Below are positions 23,779 through 31,887 of a DNA stretch of 34,400 nt, piece by piece. The position numbers were made by a program, and so were the translations under genes. This DNA is from Asaia bogorensis (GTDB taxonomy: Bacteria > Pseudomonadota > Alphaproteobacteria > Acetobacterales > Acetobacteraceae), in NCBI GenBank assembly GCA_945861095.1, contig CAMATI010000020.1, positions 1 to 34,400 on the forward strand, given 5' to 3'. The notes under the pieces are model-generated. The model was not told the origin of the DNA. It ran no database searches and was given only the letters and a program-made list of their open reading frames with translations. Each line of letters begins with the position of its first letter. The first letter of the stretch is position 1.

Positions 23779-24819
23779 ATGATCACCCTGAACCGCCGCC
23801 ACGCGCTTGGATCGCTCGCCGCGCTGACTTTGATCGCCAAATACGGCCCCGCCCGCGCCGCGAAACCGTTTCAGGCGCCCGCATCCCTGGTCGATGCGGC
23901 GAAGAAGGAAGGCGAGCTCATCCTCTACACCGCCGCCTTCCCGGAGGTGATGCAGGACACGATCACCCTGTTCAACAAGCGCTTCTCCGGCATCAAGGTG
24001 CGCATGGTGCGCGCATCCGGCGGTCAGTTGATCACCCGGGTCCGCACCGAAGCGTCTCAGAACAAGCTGGAAGCCGATGTCCTGGACCATTCCGACCGCG
24101 CGCAGGTGAAGTCGCTGGAGGAGCTGTTCGCCGATTACGCGCCGCCCAACGCGGCCGACTACATGCCGGCCACTCTGGTGTCGCCCAAGATCTGGCCGAG
24201 CATCACGCCGGCCTGGTCGATCGCGTGGAACACCGAATTGGTGAAGAATCCGCCGAAGACCTGGTGGGATCTGACCAAACCTGAGTACGGTGACGGTAAG
24301 ATCGGGCAGGTGATCGCGCCCTCCGGCGGCACCACCTGGACGCGCGCGATGTTTGAGCGGCAGGTGCTGGGCGAGGACTACTGGCCGAAGCTCGCCGCCA
24401 ACAAGACGAAGCTGTATCCGTCCGGCGCGCCGCTGTCGGACGCGGTCGTGCGCGGGGAAGTGCTGATCGCGCCGCTGATCTACAACATCGTCTATCCGAA
24501 GAAGGTCGCCGGCGCGCCGATCGACGCCGTCTACCCGAAGGAAGGCATCCCGATCATCCCCTATGGCAGTGCCATCCCGAAAGCCGCGCGCCATCCCAAT
24601 GCGGCGCGCCTGTGGATGGATTGGATACTGTCCGATGAGGGCCAGGAGCACTCCCTACGCGACCAGGGCAACATGACCGCCCTGAAGAATCCGCCCATCG
24701 CGCCGCCGGGCTTCGATCCGAAGACCGACAAGCTGTGGACCCCTGATTTCGCCCAGTTCGAGTCGCTCAACGCCCGTTGGCTGGAAGACTGGAACAAGGC
24801 CTTCGGATACCGCCAGTAA
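23779..24819 (+). CDS. ABC substrate-binding protein 2 (tandem paralogue)
   Basis: A 346-aa protein closely similar to the preceding one throughout. Its signal peptide (NRRHALGSLAALTLIAKYGPARA) also carries an arginine pair. Shared blocks include ASGGQLITRVRTEA, ADYAPPNAADYMPA and EGIPIIPYGSAIPKAARHPNAA. Differences cluster in the N-terminal third and around residues 210-240, which may alter ligand choice. ATG 23779 is chosen because AAGGA lies upstream in the 14-nt gap. The ATPase gene starts 1 nt after its stop. Confidence 0.92.
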   Translation: MITLNRRHALGSLAALTLIAKYGPARAAKPFQAPASLVDAAKKEGELILYTAAFPEVMQDTITLFNKRFSGIKVRMVRASGGQLITRVRTEASQNKLEADVLDHSDRAQVKSLEELFADYAPPNAADYMPATLVSPKIWPSITPAWSIAWNTELVKNPPKTWWDLTKPEYGDGKIGQVIAPSGGTTWTRAMFERQVLGEDYWPKLAANKTKLYPSGAPLSDAVVRGEVLIAPLIYNIVYPKKVAGAPIDAVYPKEGIPIIPYGSAIPKAARHPNAARLWMDWILSDEGQEHSLRDQGNMTALKNPPIAPPGFDPKTDKLWTPDFAQFESLNARWLEDWNKAFGYRQ

Positions 24820-24820
24820 C

Positions 24821-25921
24821 ATGTCCTCCGAACTTCGCGTCGAGCAGCTTCGCAAGGTCTTCACCACCGGCAAGCCACCGGTGGCGAAGGCCGCCGTGGA
24901 CGATGTGTCCTTCACCATTGCCGCGGGAGAAATCGTGGTGCTGCTGGGGCCGTCCGGCTGCGGCAAGACCACGACGCTTCGCTGCGTCGCGGGGTTGGAG
25001 CATCCGACGTCCGGGCGCATCGTGATCGGTGGGACGATGTACACCGACCCCCAGGCCGGCGTGCTGGTGCCCCCGCGCAGTCGGAACCTGGGCATGGTGT
25101 TCCAATCCTACGCCGTCTGGCCGCACATGACGGTGCGCCAGAACGTCGCCTATCCGCTGAAGGCACGAGGCACGCCGCGGGCCGAACTGAAAAAAGCTGT
25201 CGAGCAGGCGTTGGACCTGGTGGAACTGGGTTCCTACGCGGACCGCCCGGTGACGCAACTGTCCGGCGGGCAGATGCAGCGTGTCGCTCTCGCCCGCAGC
25301 ATGGTCTATCAGCCGCAGATTCTGCTGCTGGACGAACCGCTCTCCAACCTCGACGCGCAGTTGCGGCTGCGCCTGCGCGACGACCTGCGCCGCATCATCA
25401 AGCGGGTCGGCCTGACCGCGCTTTACGTGACGCATGACCAGACCGAGGCCGTGGTTCTGGGCGATCGCATCGGTGTGATGCGCGATGGCAAGCTTCTGCA
25501 ACTGGATACGCCGAGCGAGATCTATAATCGGCCGGCGGATTTGTTTGTGGCGGGGTTCACGGGGGCGTCGAATGTGATCGACGGCACGGTGGTGTCCCGG
25601 GATGGGGCGTTCGGGGTGATCGCTGTCGGCGCCAATGAGCGGCTGACGGCGCGCCTGGGTCATGGGGTTTCCGAGGGGGCGGTCGTGAAGGTCGCCTTGC
25701 GCCCGGACAATGTCGGGCTGTCGCCGGTTGGTGTCGGTCCGAATCAATTCAAGGCGCGCGTGGCATCGCGGCACTACCAGGGCACCCAGACGGTCTATGA
25801 ATTGACCCTCGCGGGCGCCACCATTGAGGCATTGGAAGTTGGCAGCGCCGCGCGCCATGACGTCGATAGCGAGATCGTCGTCGCCCTGCCGCCGGAAATC
25901 TGCTGGGCCTACGCGACGTAG
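24821..25921 (+). CDS. ABC importer ATPase (FbpC/PotA-like)
   Basis: A 366-aa ATPase. Walker A GPSGCGKTT (43-51), Q-loop in MVFQSYAVWPHMTV, signature LSGGQMQRVALARSM, Walker B ILLLDEPLSNLDAQ and H-loop YVTHDQTEA are all present. The C-terminal ~120 residues form a TOBE-type regulatory domain. It starts 1 nt after the second binding-protein gene and is the last gene of the operon. The family drives uptake of iron(III), polyamines, thiamine or similar; the substrate here is not decided. Confidence 0.94.
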   Translation: MSSELRVEQLRKVFTTGKPPVAKAAVDDVSFTIAAGEIVVLLGPSGCGKTTTLRCVAGLEHPTSGRIVIGGTMYTDPQAGVLVPPRSRNLGMVFQSYAVWPHMTVRQNVAYPLKARGTPRAELKKAVEQALDLVELGSYADRPVTQLSGGQMQRVALARSMVYQPQILLLDEPLSNLDAQLRLRLRDDLRRIIKRVGLTALYVTHDQTEAVVLGDRIGVMRDGKLLQLDTPSEIYNRPADLFVAGFTGASNVIDGTVVSRDGAFGVIAVGANERLTARLGHGVSEGAVVKVALRPDNVGLSPVGVGPNQFKARVASRHYQGTQTVYELTLAGATIEALEVGSAARHDVDSEIVVALPPEICWAYAT

Positions 25922-26263
25922 TGGTCGGCGGGCGTCGCCTTTCTGGCCAATTGGGCCGGAGTAACGCCGGTGCGCACGCAAGCCATTGATCCAGCGGCAC
26001 GCGGTCCCAACTGTTAACCGACGAGTGAGATCAGTCCACTCGGCCAGCGCCGCGTTGATTTACGAATAGTGGTTCGTCCAGCCGCCCATCCTGGGTGGCG
26101 CTTATACCGACCGATCTGGCGGTCGTGGTATCGTTATTGTCCCAATCAGCGGTTGGTCCGAGGCGGTATTCCGCCGGCGGCGATGCTGCCGTGCATTGGC
26201 GCTCTGCCGTACTCTCGCTTGTCGCCCCAGTTATTGCACCGGTGTTCAAAGGAACCATGCGCG
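25922..26263. other. Intergenic region, nothing recognised
   Basis: About 340 nt after the ATPase with no convincing gene, repeat or terminator. The last bases contain AAAGGA (26248-26253) serving the small membrane protein gene. Confidence 0.4.
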
Positions 26264-26484
26264 ATGAAACCCGTGGCCATCGTTGGATAATGCGCATCGG
26301 CCTCGGCGGCGCCGGTCTGCTGTTCGGGCGGTTTTCCTATACGACCGAGAAGAAGGTGATCGATCTGGGACCGGTTACGGCGTCGGTTTCCGAACAACAT
26401 AGCGTGACCGTCCCGGACATCGCCGGTATCGGGTTCCTGGTCGCGGGTGTCGTTCTTTTGGTGTTCAGCCGCCGTTCCGCGTAG
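26264..26484 (+). pseudogene. Small membrane protein with an apparent 1-nt deletion
   Basis: ATG 26264, ten bases after AAAGGA, reads MKPVAIVG and then stops. A second frame then carries IMRIGLGGAGLLFGRFSYTT, EKKVIDLGPVTASVSEQ and a final helix ending VFSRRSA. Adding one base around 26286-26289 (GTTGGA-ATAATG) joins them into MKPVAIVGIMRIGLGGAGLL..., matching a family of roughly 75-aa two-helix proteins with FSYTTEKKVxDLGP. Either the gene is frameshifted, or the assembly lost one base of an A run, or translation now starts at ATG 26257 or 26290. The function of the family is unknown. Confidence 0.6.
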
Positions 26485-26563
26485 GGCGCTTCCCGGCTGG
26501 ATAGCCGAAGGAACAACCGTATGATCGGCACGACCGGCCGATCGCGCCCCGCCACGGGTAACC

Positions 26564-26579
26564 TTAAGCCGTTCTTAAC
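26564..26579. promoter_or_regulatory. CtrA-type box TTAA-N7-TTAAC
   Basis: TTAAGCCGTTCTTAAC matches the full consensus of the alphaproteobacterial cell-cycle regulator CtrA. It lies 24 nt before the glycosyltransferase start. I saw no other such site in this GC-rich window. The role is inferred from the match only. Confidence 0.5.
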
Positions 26580-26603
26580 GGCGCTCGGCGACAATCGGTC
26601 GTC

Positions 26604-27857
26604 ATGTCGGATCTTGCCCCCAGTTTCTCGCCCGGGATTGCTCACAGGGTCTGGCGTTGCCTGCCGCCGGACATGCGACGGCGCGCGTTCACCATGGCAA
26701 CGTCCCGGCTGGCTCCGCGGCCGGACCGCATGCCGCCCAAAGGCGAACACGGTCTGGCGATCGCGGGCGAGTTTTCCCAGCCGTCCGGCCTGGGCGAGGG
26801 GGCGCGTCTGATGGCCCGGGCGGTTCACGGCCTGGGCTTGCCGGTATGGAGCCTGGATGTCCCGTCACCCATCTACCGCAAGGGGGGGGGCCGCAAGGGG
26901 GGCGACCGCAAGGGGGTGGACGCCACCGCAATGGACATCCCGCCGTTTGGCGCGCCCCTGGTCCTGCACGTGAACGCCCCGTTCCTGCCTTTGGCCCTGA
27001 TGCGTCTGGGGCGCGGTCTGACGCGCGGACGTCGGATCATCGGCTATTGGGCGTGGGAGCTACCGGTCGTCCCGCCCGAATGGCACGGGGGGCGCGGATT
27101 CGTGCACGAGGTCTGGGTTCCCTCACGCTTCACCGCCGCCGCGCTGGAACCGCTGATGCCAGGGCGCGTGCGCGTCGTGCCGCCGGCTCTCGCCATGGCA
27201 CCGCCGAACCCGTCCGCGCTCGACCGCGCCGCGTTCGGCCTGCCCGACAGCGCGGTGATCGTGCTGATGTCGTTCAATATGGCGTCGTCGTTTGAGCGCA
27301 AGAATCCGCTTGCCGCCATCCAGGCCTTTCGGCTGGCATTCGGGGAGCGTTCCGACCGGCTGTTGCTGGTCAAGGTCCTGCACGCGGATCACGCCCCCGC
27401 CGACTTTGCGCGTCTGCTCCAGGCCGCGCAGGCCCCGAACATTCGCGTCGAAACCCGGGCGATGCCGGACCGGGATCGTCACGCCCTGACCGCGGTGAGC
27501 GACATCGTGCTGTCCCTGCATCGCAGCGAGGGCTTCGGCCTGGTCCCGGCCGAGGCGATGATGCTGGGACGATCCGTCATCGCGACCGCCTGGTCGGGCA
27601 ACATGGACTACATGGACCGGGACAATGCGGCCTTGGTCGGCTACCGCCTGGTGCCTGCCAGTGACGACCGGTCGGTGTATCGCAATGCAAGCTGGGCCGA
27701 ACCCGACCTGGGCGATGCGGTGACGCATCTACGGTTCCTCGCGGACAACGAAGCGGCGCGCCGAGGGCTTGGCGAGCGGGCCCGTTTGTCGGCCGCACGA
27801 AGCTTCGGAACCGAGCCGTTGGTGGCGGCGCTGCGCGGCGTGGGTTTTGGTGCCTGA
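26604..27857 (+). CDS. Glycosyltransferase family 4-like protein
   Basis: A 417-aa GT-B-fold transferase. The donor-side domain carries the EX7E motif in SEGFGLVPAEAMMLG and a preceding VSDIVLSLHRSEG block. The N-terminal acceptor domain includes GEFSQPSGLGEGAR and IIGYWAWELPVVPPEW. It probably adds a nucleotide-sugar-derived residue to a polysaccharide or lipid; the acceptor is unknown. A 15-nt tandem repeat inside the gene encodes RKGGG/RKGGD/RKGVD at about residues 91-106, likely a surface loop. No strong ribosome-binding site precedes ATG 26604. A CtrA-like box lies just upstream. Confidence 0.88.
   Translation: MSDLAPSFSPGIAHRVWRCLPPDMRRRAFTMATSRLAPRPDRMPPKGEHGLAIAGEFSQPSGLGEGARLMARAVHGLGLPVWSLDVPSPIYRKGGGRKGGDRKGVDATAMDIPPFGAPLVLHVNAPFLPLALMRLGRGLTRGRRIIGYWAWELPVVPPEWHGGRGFVHEVWVPSRFTAAALEPLMPGRVRVVPPALAMAPPNPSALDRAAFGLPDSAVIVLMSFNMASSFERKNPLAAIQAFRLAFGERSDRLLLVKVLHADHAPADFARLLQAAQAPNIRVETRAMPDRDRHALTAVSDIVLSLHRSEGFGLVPAEAMMLGRSVIATAWSGNMDYMDRDNAALVGYRLVPASDDRSVYRNASWAEPDLGDAVTHLRFLADNEAARRGLGERARLSAARSFGTEPLVAALRGVGFGA
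26876..26920 (+). repeat. In-frame 15-nt repeat inside the glycosyltransferase gene
   Basis: Three units begin CCGCAAGGGGG at 26876, 26891 and 26906. The 15-nt length keeps the frame. One unit contains a run of nine G, prone to slippage. Confidence 0.88.
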
Positions 27858-28210
27858 CGCGGTCAAGGTTCCGGATCCCGCCAGCGGACAGTGAAAACAC
27901 GCACCATCTCTTTGCGCGACGGCCTCGGCAACACCGGACGGCCGGCACGGATCGGAATTCCGCGCTGGCCGTCTGAGCCGCGGAGGTCGTTGCCCGTCTT
28001 GTCCCGGCCGACCTGACCGTCCACCGCCAGGCGTCCCCACACCGCCATTGCCGGCCCCGCCCGGTGTCCGCCCCCTTGCCGCCGTCGAAGCGCGGTCTGC
28101 CGCGATAGGTTCGGCGATGACGAGGGGTGCGGTGCGCCGGGCAATGGTTGCGCCGGGCAATGGTTGCGCCGGGCCATGGTTGCGTCGGGCAACGTTTGCG
28201 TCGAGTGCCC
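27858..28210. other. Intergenic region with repeats
   Basis: The gap between the convergent glycosyltransferase and SDR genes. It contains the 41-nt segment shared with 477-517 (28012-28052) and the 16-nt array (28138-28201). A minus-strand frame of about 60 codons reads AMAVWGRLAVDGQ..., but it is probably repeat sequence, because the same short match occurs at 477-517 without a longer gene. Confidence 0.45.
28138..28201 (+). repeat. 16-nt tandem repeat array, four units
   Basis: Units are GGGCAATGGTTGCGCC at 28138 and 28154, GGGCCATGGTTGCGTC at 28170 and GGGCAACGTTTGCGTC at 28186. The array ends 9 nt before the last codon of the minus-strand SDR gene, so it lies immediately downstream of that gene. 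Confidence 0.93.
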
Positions 28211-28978
28211 TCAAATCGCCATGTAGCCGCCATCGACGTTGTAACAGGCGCCGCTGACGTACGAACTGCGATCGCTGCACAGCCACAGGACCATCTCGCC
28301 GATTTCTTCCGGCTTGCCCATGCGGCGGAACGACACTTTCTCCATCAGTTCGGCCCCACGCCGGCGCATGGTGTCCTCGGTCATCTTGGTTTCGATATAA
28401 CCCGGGCAGACGGCGTTCACACGAATGTTGTCGGTGGCATATTCCAGTGCCGCGGTCTTCGTCAGACCCAGCACGCCATGCTTGGCCGCGACATAGGCCG
28501 AGGAGGTTGGCAGGCCGATCAGCCCCGCGATCGAGCCGGTGTTGACGATCTTGCCGCCACCTTGCGCCATCATCTGCGGCAGCTCGTGCTTCATGCACAG
28601 CCACACGCCGCGCAGATTGACCGCGATCATGCGGTCGAAGGACTCGTCGGCCCATTCATGCGTCCGCTTGCCGCCGGCATCCACCTGATACCCCGCGATT
28701 CCCGCGTTGTTGAAGGCGCAGTCCAGCCGTCCGTAAGCGCTGACCACGGCCTCGATCATGGCCTGGACCGCCGCACTTTCGGTCACGTCGCCGGACAGCG
28801 ACATCGCCTGTCCGCCCGCGGCGTTGACCTGCGCCACCGTTTCCCGAGCCGCCTCTTCCGAGGCGTCGGCGATGGCCAGCCTGGCACCCTCCCGCGCGAA
28901 AATCAGCGCCGTTGCGCGACCGATGCCACCACCACCACCGGTGATCAGCGCCGATTTTCCGTCCAACATTCCAGCCAT
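28211..28978 (-). CDS. SDR family oxidoreductase
   Basis: A 255-aa classical short-chain dehydrogenase. Cofactor motif TGGGGGIG near residues 14-21, NNAG, catalytic Ser in NTGSIAG and the intact YVAAK, then CPGYIETKMTE and GACYNVDGG. An NAD(P)-dependent alcohol or 3-ketoacyl reduction is typical; the substrate is unknown. ATG 28978 has GGGGAG seven bases upstream. It is divergent from a TetR regulator across a 105-nt gap with a perfect palindrome, so it is probably the regulator's target. Unlike the SDR at 7839-8591, its catalytic Tyr is present. Confidence 0.93.
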   Translation of the reverse strand: MAGMLDGKSALITGGGGGIGRATALIFAREGARLAIADASEEAARETVAQVNAAGGQAMSLSGDVTESAAVQAMIEAVVSAYGRLDCAFNNAGIAGYQVDAGGKRTHEWADESFDRMIAVNLRGVWLCMKHELPQMMAQGGGKIVNTGSIAGLIGLPTSSAYVAAKHGVLGLTKTAALEYATDNIRVNAVCPGYIETKMTEDTMRRRGAELMEKVSFRRMGKPEEIGEMVLWLCSDRSSYVSGACYNVDGGYMAI

Positions 28979-29009
28979 CGTTTTCTCCCCTGTCTGAACC
29001 GACCACGCA

Positions 29010-29025
29010 CCTACCAGTTGGTAGG
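29010..29025. promoter_or_regulatory. Candidate TetR operator palindrome
   Basis: CCTACCAGTTGGTAGG is a perfect 7-2-7 palindrome between the divergent SDR and TetR genes, 31 nt upstream of the SDR start. Its size and position fit a TetR-family operator controlling both genes. Confidence 0.6.
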
Positions 29026-29083
29026 CTTTCAATCCAGCCACGGTAGCGCTAGCATGGCCGACTAAACTGGCTTGGCATAGGGC

Positions 29084-29686
29084 ATGCGCGACGAGATTCT
29101 GGCCTTCAAGCGTGAACGGATCCTGGAAGAAGCCGTCAAGCTCTTTTACGAGCGCGGCTTCAACGGCACGACGCTTGACGATATCGCGGCGGAGCTTGGG
29201 GTCACCAAGCCCTTCATCTATACGCATTTTCGCAGCAAGGTCGATCTGCTTGCGGCGCTGTGCAAGCCCACGATCGAGATGTCTCTCGCGGCGGTCACCG
29301 GCGCGTCCGAACAGCCGGGCACTGTCACCGAACGGCTGTACAAGGCGGTCTTCGGTTTCACCAAAGTGGTGCTGCAACGCCAGCCGAACATCGCCATCTA
29401 TTTCCGAGAGGAAAAAAACCTGACCAAATCCGCACTGGACGAGATCAACATCCTGCGCAAGCAGTTCGATCGCGTTCTGTCGCGCCTGCTGCAAGAAGGT
29501 GTCGATGCGGGAGAGTTTCGGGTGGGCGACGTGAACCTGGCGTCGCTTGCCATCGGCGGGATGATCAGTTGGGCCTATACATGGCATCGTCCGGGCGGCC
29601 GGCTGACCTTGGATGAGATGGGCGCGCATATGGCCGCTCTCGCATTGCAGATGGCGGGTGCCGAGGCGGTTGCCCCGGCGATCTGA
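29084..29686 (+). CDS. TetR/AcrR family transcriptional regulator
   Basis: A 200-aa repressor. The N-terminal helix-turn-helix is clear: ILEEAVKLFYERGFNGTTLDDIAAELGVTKPFIYTHFRSK. The C-terminal ligand domain (about 75-190) contains FTKVVLQRQPNIAIYFREEKN and SLAIGGMISWAYTWHRPGG, similar to TetR regulators linked to acyl-CoA metabolism (TetR_C, KstR2/FadR-like), which release DNA on binding an acyl-CoA. That ligand is inference. It probably controls itself and the divergent SDR. Confidence 0.92.
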   Translation: MRDEILAFKRERILEEAVKLFYERGFNGTTLDDIAAELGVTKPFIYTHFRSKVDLLAALCKPTIEMSLAAVTGASEQPGTVTERLYKAVFGFTKVVLQRQPNIAIYFREEKNLTKSALDEINILRKQFDRVLSRLLQEGVDAGEFRVGDVNLASLAIGGMISWAYTWHRPGGRLTLDEMGAHMAALALQMAGAEAVAPAI

Positions 29687-29792
29687 ATCGATCTGTCCCC
29701 AGCGCGATCCCGGCGGTCGCCCGACCCCGGTCGCGCGAGTCCGGCTGCTGCAGCTTTGCCGCACGAGCCCGGCCGCTGTACTCGGGTCGCCC

Positions 29793-29811
29793 GGGCAGGG
29801 CGCCCTTGCCC
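29793..29811. terminator. Possible GC-rich hairpin between convergent genes
   Basis: GGGCAGGGCGCCCTTGCCC is a near-palindrome in the 187-nt gap between the TetR and NAT stops. It has no T tract, so a terminator role is only suggested by position. Three GAG(T/C)CCGGC copies also occur in the gap. Confidence 0.25.
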
Positions 29812-29873
29812 AGTCCCCTGAGTCCGGCCGGGTCCAGCAGCGTAACCCGCCCGCTCAAACCCGGGGAGCGGCG

Positions 29874-30725
29874 TTACGTGAAGAACGCATTGCCCTGGTC
29901 GGTGCCGGCGCGCTGCGTTACTTTGGCAACGATTGCGCCGAGGTCGTCTTCGGTCAGGGGCAGACCGAACCCATCCCGCAGTTCGACGCGGTATTCTTCC
30001 AGAGAGCCCAAGGCCCGAATCTGGCTCCGCCCATCCATCCCCCGGCGAGCGACGCGCGTATTGAATAATGTATGGCGGGCCGCCTGGCCCGGGCGAGCGA
30101 CGATCAGATTGTTCACGAAAGGGGCGACCGGATTGGTGGCGGTGAACCAGTTGGCGACCTCCAGATCGGCGGGCAACGGCAGTTCCGGCGATACGCGATA
30201 CAGCGTCTGCCAGGCGTCGCCGATCTCTACCTGCACCAGATACTCCAGCCCGAACGATCGAACACGGAACAGCTCATGCCCGGTCCCTTGCGCATCGTCG
30301 CGGGCCAGCGAGAGCGGGGCGGTCGGGGTCAGGTTCCCGAACCCGACATCGGCCAGATAGATGCCATCGGCCAGATCGACGCTCAGGACCATATGCGTGC
30401 GTGGCGTCCCCGCATCAGGCGCCATGCCGCGCACGACCCGGGCGAGCCGGAGGCTGGCGCGGAATCCCAATGCGGTCAGGGCGGCGAGCAGCAGGGTGTT
30501 CTGCTCGAAGCAATAGCCGCCGCGGCCGCGATCGACCAGTTTGGCGGCGACGGAGGCCGCATCGATCGGGATCGGACGCCCGAGAAACACGTCGATATTT
30601 TCAAAGGGAATGGTCGCGCTGTGGCAGGCGATGAGGTCGGTCAGGACGGCCAGGGACGCGGCGCGGGGACCGTGATAGGCAATGCGGCGGACATAGGCGT
30701 CCAGGTCGAATGCATCGGTGGGCAT
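29874..30725 (-). CDS. nat: Arylamine N-acetyltransferase
   Basis: Transfers acetyl from acetyl-CoA to arylamines, hydrazines or related N-acceptors. The protein is 283 aa. The Cys-His-Asp triad is visible: Cys72 in RGGYCFEQN, His111 in THMVL and Asp126 in LADVGFGN. The conserved IPFENIDVFLGR segment is also present. Length matches bacterial NATs. Related enzymes also act as amide synthases in natural-product pathways, but no such cluster is nearby. It is divergent from the agmatinase-family gene. Confidence 0.94.
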   Translation of the reverse strand: MPTDAFDLDAYVRRIAYHGPRAASLAVLTDLIACHSATIPFENIDVFLGRPIPIDAASVAAKLVDRGRGGYCFEQNTLLLAALTALGFRASLRLARVVRGMAPDAGTPRTHMVLSVDLADGIYLADVGFGNLTPTAPLSLARDDAQGTGHELFRVRSFGLEYLVQVEIGDAWQTLYRVSPELPLPADLEVANWFTATNPVAPFVNNLIVARPGQAARHTLFNTRVARRGMDGRSQIRALGSLEEYRVELRDGFGLPLTEDDLGAIVAKVTQRAGTDQGNAFFT

Positions 30726-30897
30726 GGAAACTCCGTTGTTGCGTGACCTGCGTTCCGTGGCCTGGGCTGGGTGGCTGCATCATGACCGGAAACCGAAGAT
30801 CGCTCTACTTCCCTGTTTTGTTGTATGATTGACACGCCGCGACGTTCGGGTCGGTGTCGCAACGCTCTATGGTCCGGACCGCCGGAAGGAAATGCCG

Positions 30898-31869
30898 ATG
30901 ATCAAGCAGCCGGGCAAATACCAGGACCTGTCGGATCCCCAGGCGCGTCCGCGCTACACCGGGATCGCGACCTTCTTCCGCACGGAACCGAGTCAGGACC
31001 TGACCGACCTGGATATCGGCATCATCGGTGTCCCGTTCGACGGCGGGGTAACCCATCGCAGCGGCGCGCGTCACGGACCGCGCGCGGTGCGGGACCAATC
31101 CACTTTGCTGCGCCGTATCAATGCCGCGACCGGGATCGCGCCGTTTGCCGCGGCGCGCGTGCGGGATCTCGGCGATTGCTGGATCGAGCAACCGTATGAA
31201 TTGACCGGCGCATTGGCGGAAATCGCCGCGTTCTACCACACCGTCGTGGCGGCGGGGGTCACGCCGCTGTCGGTCGGTGGCGACCATTCGATCAGTCTTC
31301 CCATCTTGCGCGCGGTGGCCGCGTCCGGGCCGGTCGGCATGGTGCATATCGACGCGCATTGCGACACCGGCGACGATTATCTGGGGTCTCGCTTCCACCA
31401 CGGCGCCCCGTTCCGGCGCGCGGTGGAGGAGGGGTTGCTGGATCCGCGTCGGGTGATCCAGATCGGGATCCGGGGCACTACGAACGATCCGGATATGTGG
31501 GGGTTCAGCCAGTCCAGTGGCATGCGGGTTCTGGGCATGGATGAATTTCACGATCGGGGCTGGCGCTTCGCCATGGAGGAAGCGCGCGCGATCATCGGTT
31601 CAGGGCCGGCCTATCTGACGTTCGATATCGACAGTCTCGATCCGTCGCACGCCCCCGGCACCGGCACGCCGGAAGCCGGCGGGATCACCGCGTTGGAGGC
31701 TTTGCGGCTGTTGCGTGGCCTGCGCGGCCTGGACTTCATCGGCGGCGATCTGGTGGAAGTGGCGCCATCCTTCGATGTCGGCACGTTGACCAGTTTCAAC
31801 GCGGCTTCGATTCTGTTCGAGATTCTGTGTCTTCTGGTCGAAGCCCGCGGGCGACGCATGATTGGATGA
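30898..31869 (+). CDS. speB: Agmatinase/ureohydrolase family protein
   Basis: A 323-aa binuclear manganese hydrolase that releases urea from a guanidino compound. Metal ligands are all present: His130 (GGDHS), Asp152/His154/Asp156 (DAHCD) and the pair in TFDIDSLDP. The family includes agmatinase, guanidinobutyrase and guanidinopropionase, which motifs alone do not separate. The symbol is therefore provisional. ATG 30898 is chosen over 30892 because GGAAGGA then has a seven-base spacer. The stop lies 18 nt from that of the convergent small exported protein gene. Confidence 0.92.
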   Translation: MIKQPGKYQDLSDPQARPRYTGIATFFRTEPSQDLTDLDIGIIGVPFDGGVTHRSGARHGPRAVRDQSTLLRRINAATGIAPFAAARVRDLGDCWIEQPYELTGALAEIAAFYHTVVAAGVTPLSVGGDHSISLPILRAVAASGPVGMVHIDAHCDTGDDYLGSRFHHGAPFRRAVEEGLLDPRRVIQIGIRGTTNDPDMWGFSQSSGMRVLGMDEFHDRGWRFAMEEARAIIGSGPAYLTFDIDSLDPSHAPGTGTPEAGGITALEALRLLRGLRGLDFIGGDLVEVAPSFDVGTLTSFNAASILFEILCLLVEARGRRMIG

Positions 31870-31887
31870 TCGGCCCGTTCGGCGCGG

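Noticed and set aside
27863..28192. Minus-strand 109-codon frame as a gene
   Set aside because: Its first part translates the 16-nt repeat, and the rest has no recognised domain and no ribosome-binding site. A short match to 477-517 suggests repeat DNA.
30829..30834. TTGACA as a -35 box for the agmatinase-family gene
   Set aside because: No acceptable -10 element is found at 16-18 nt spacing.
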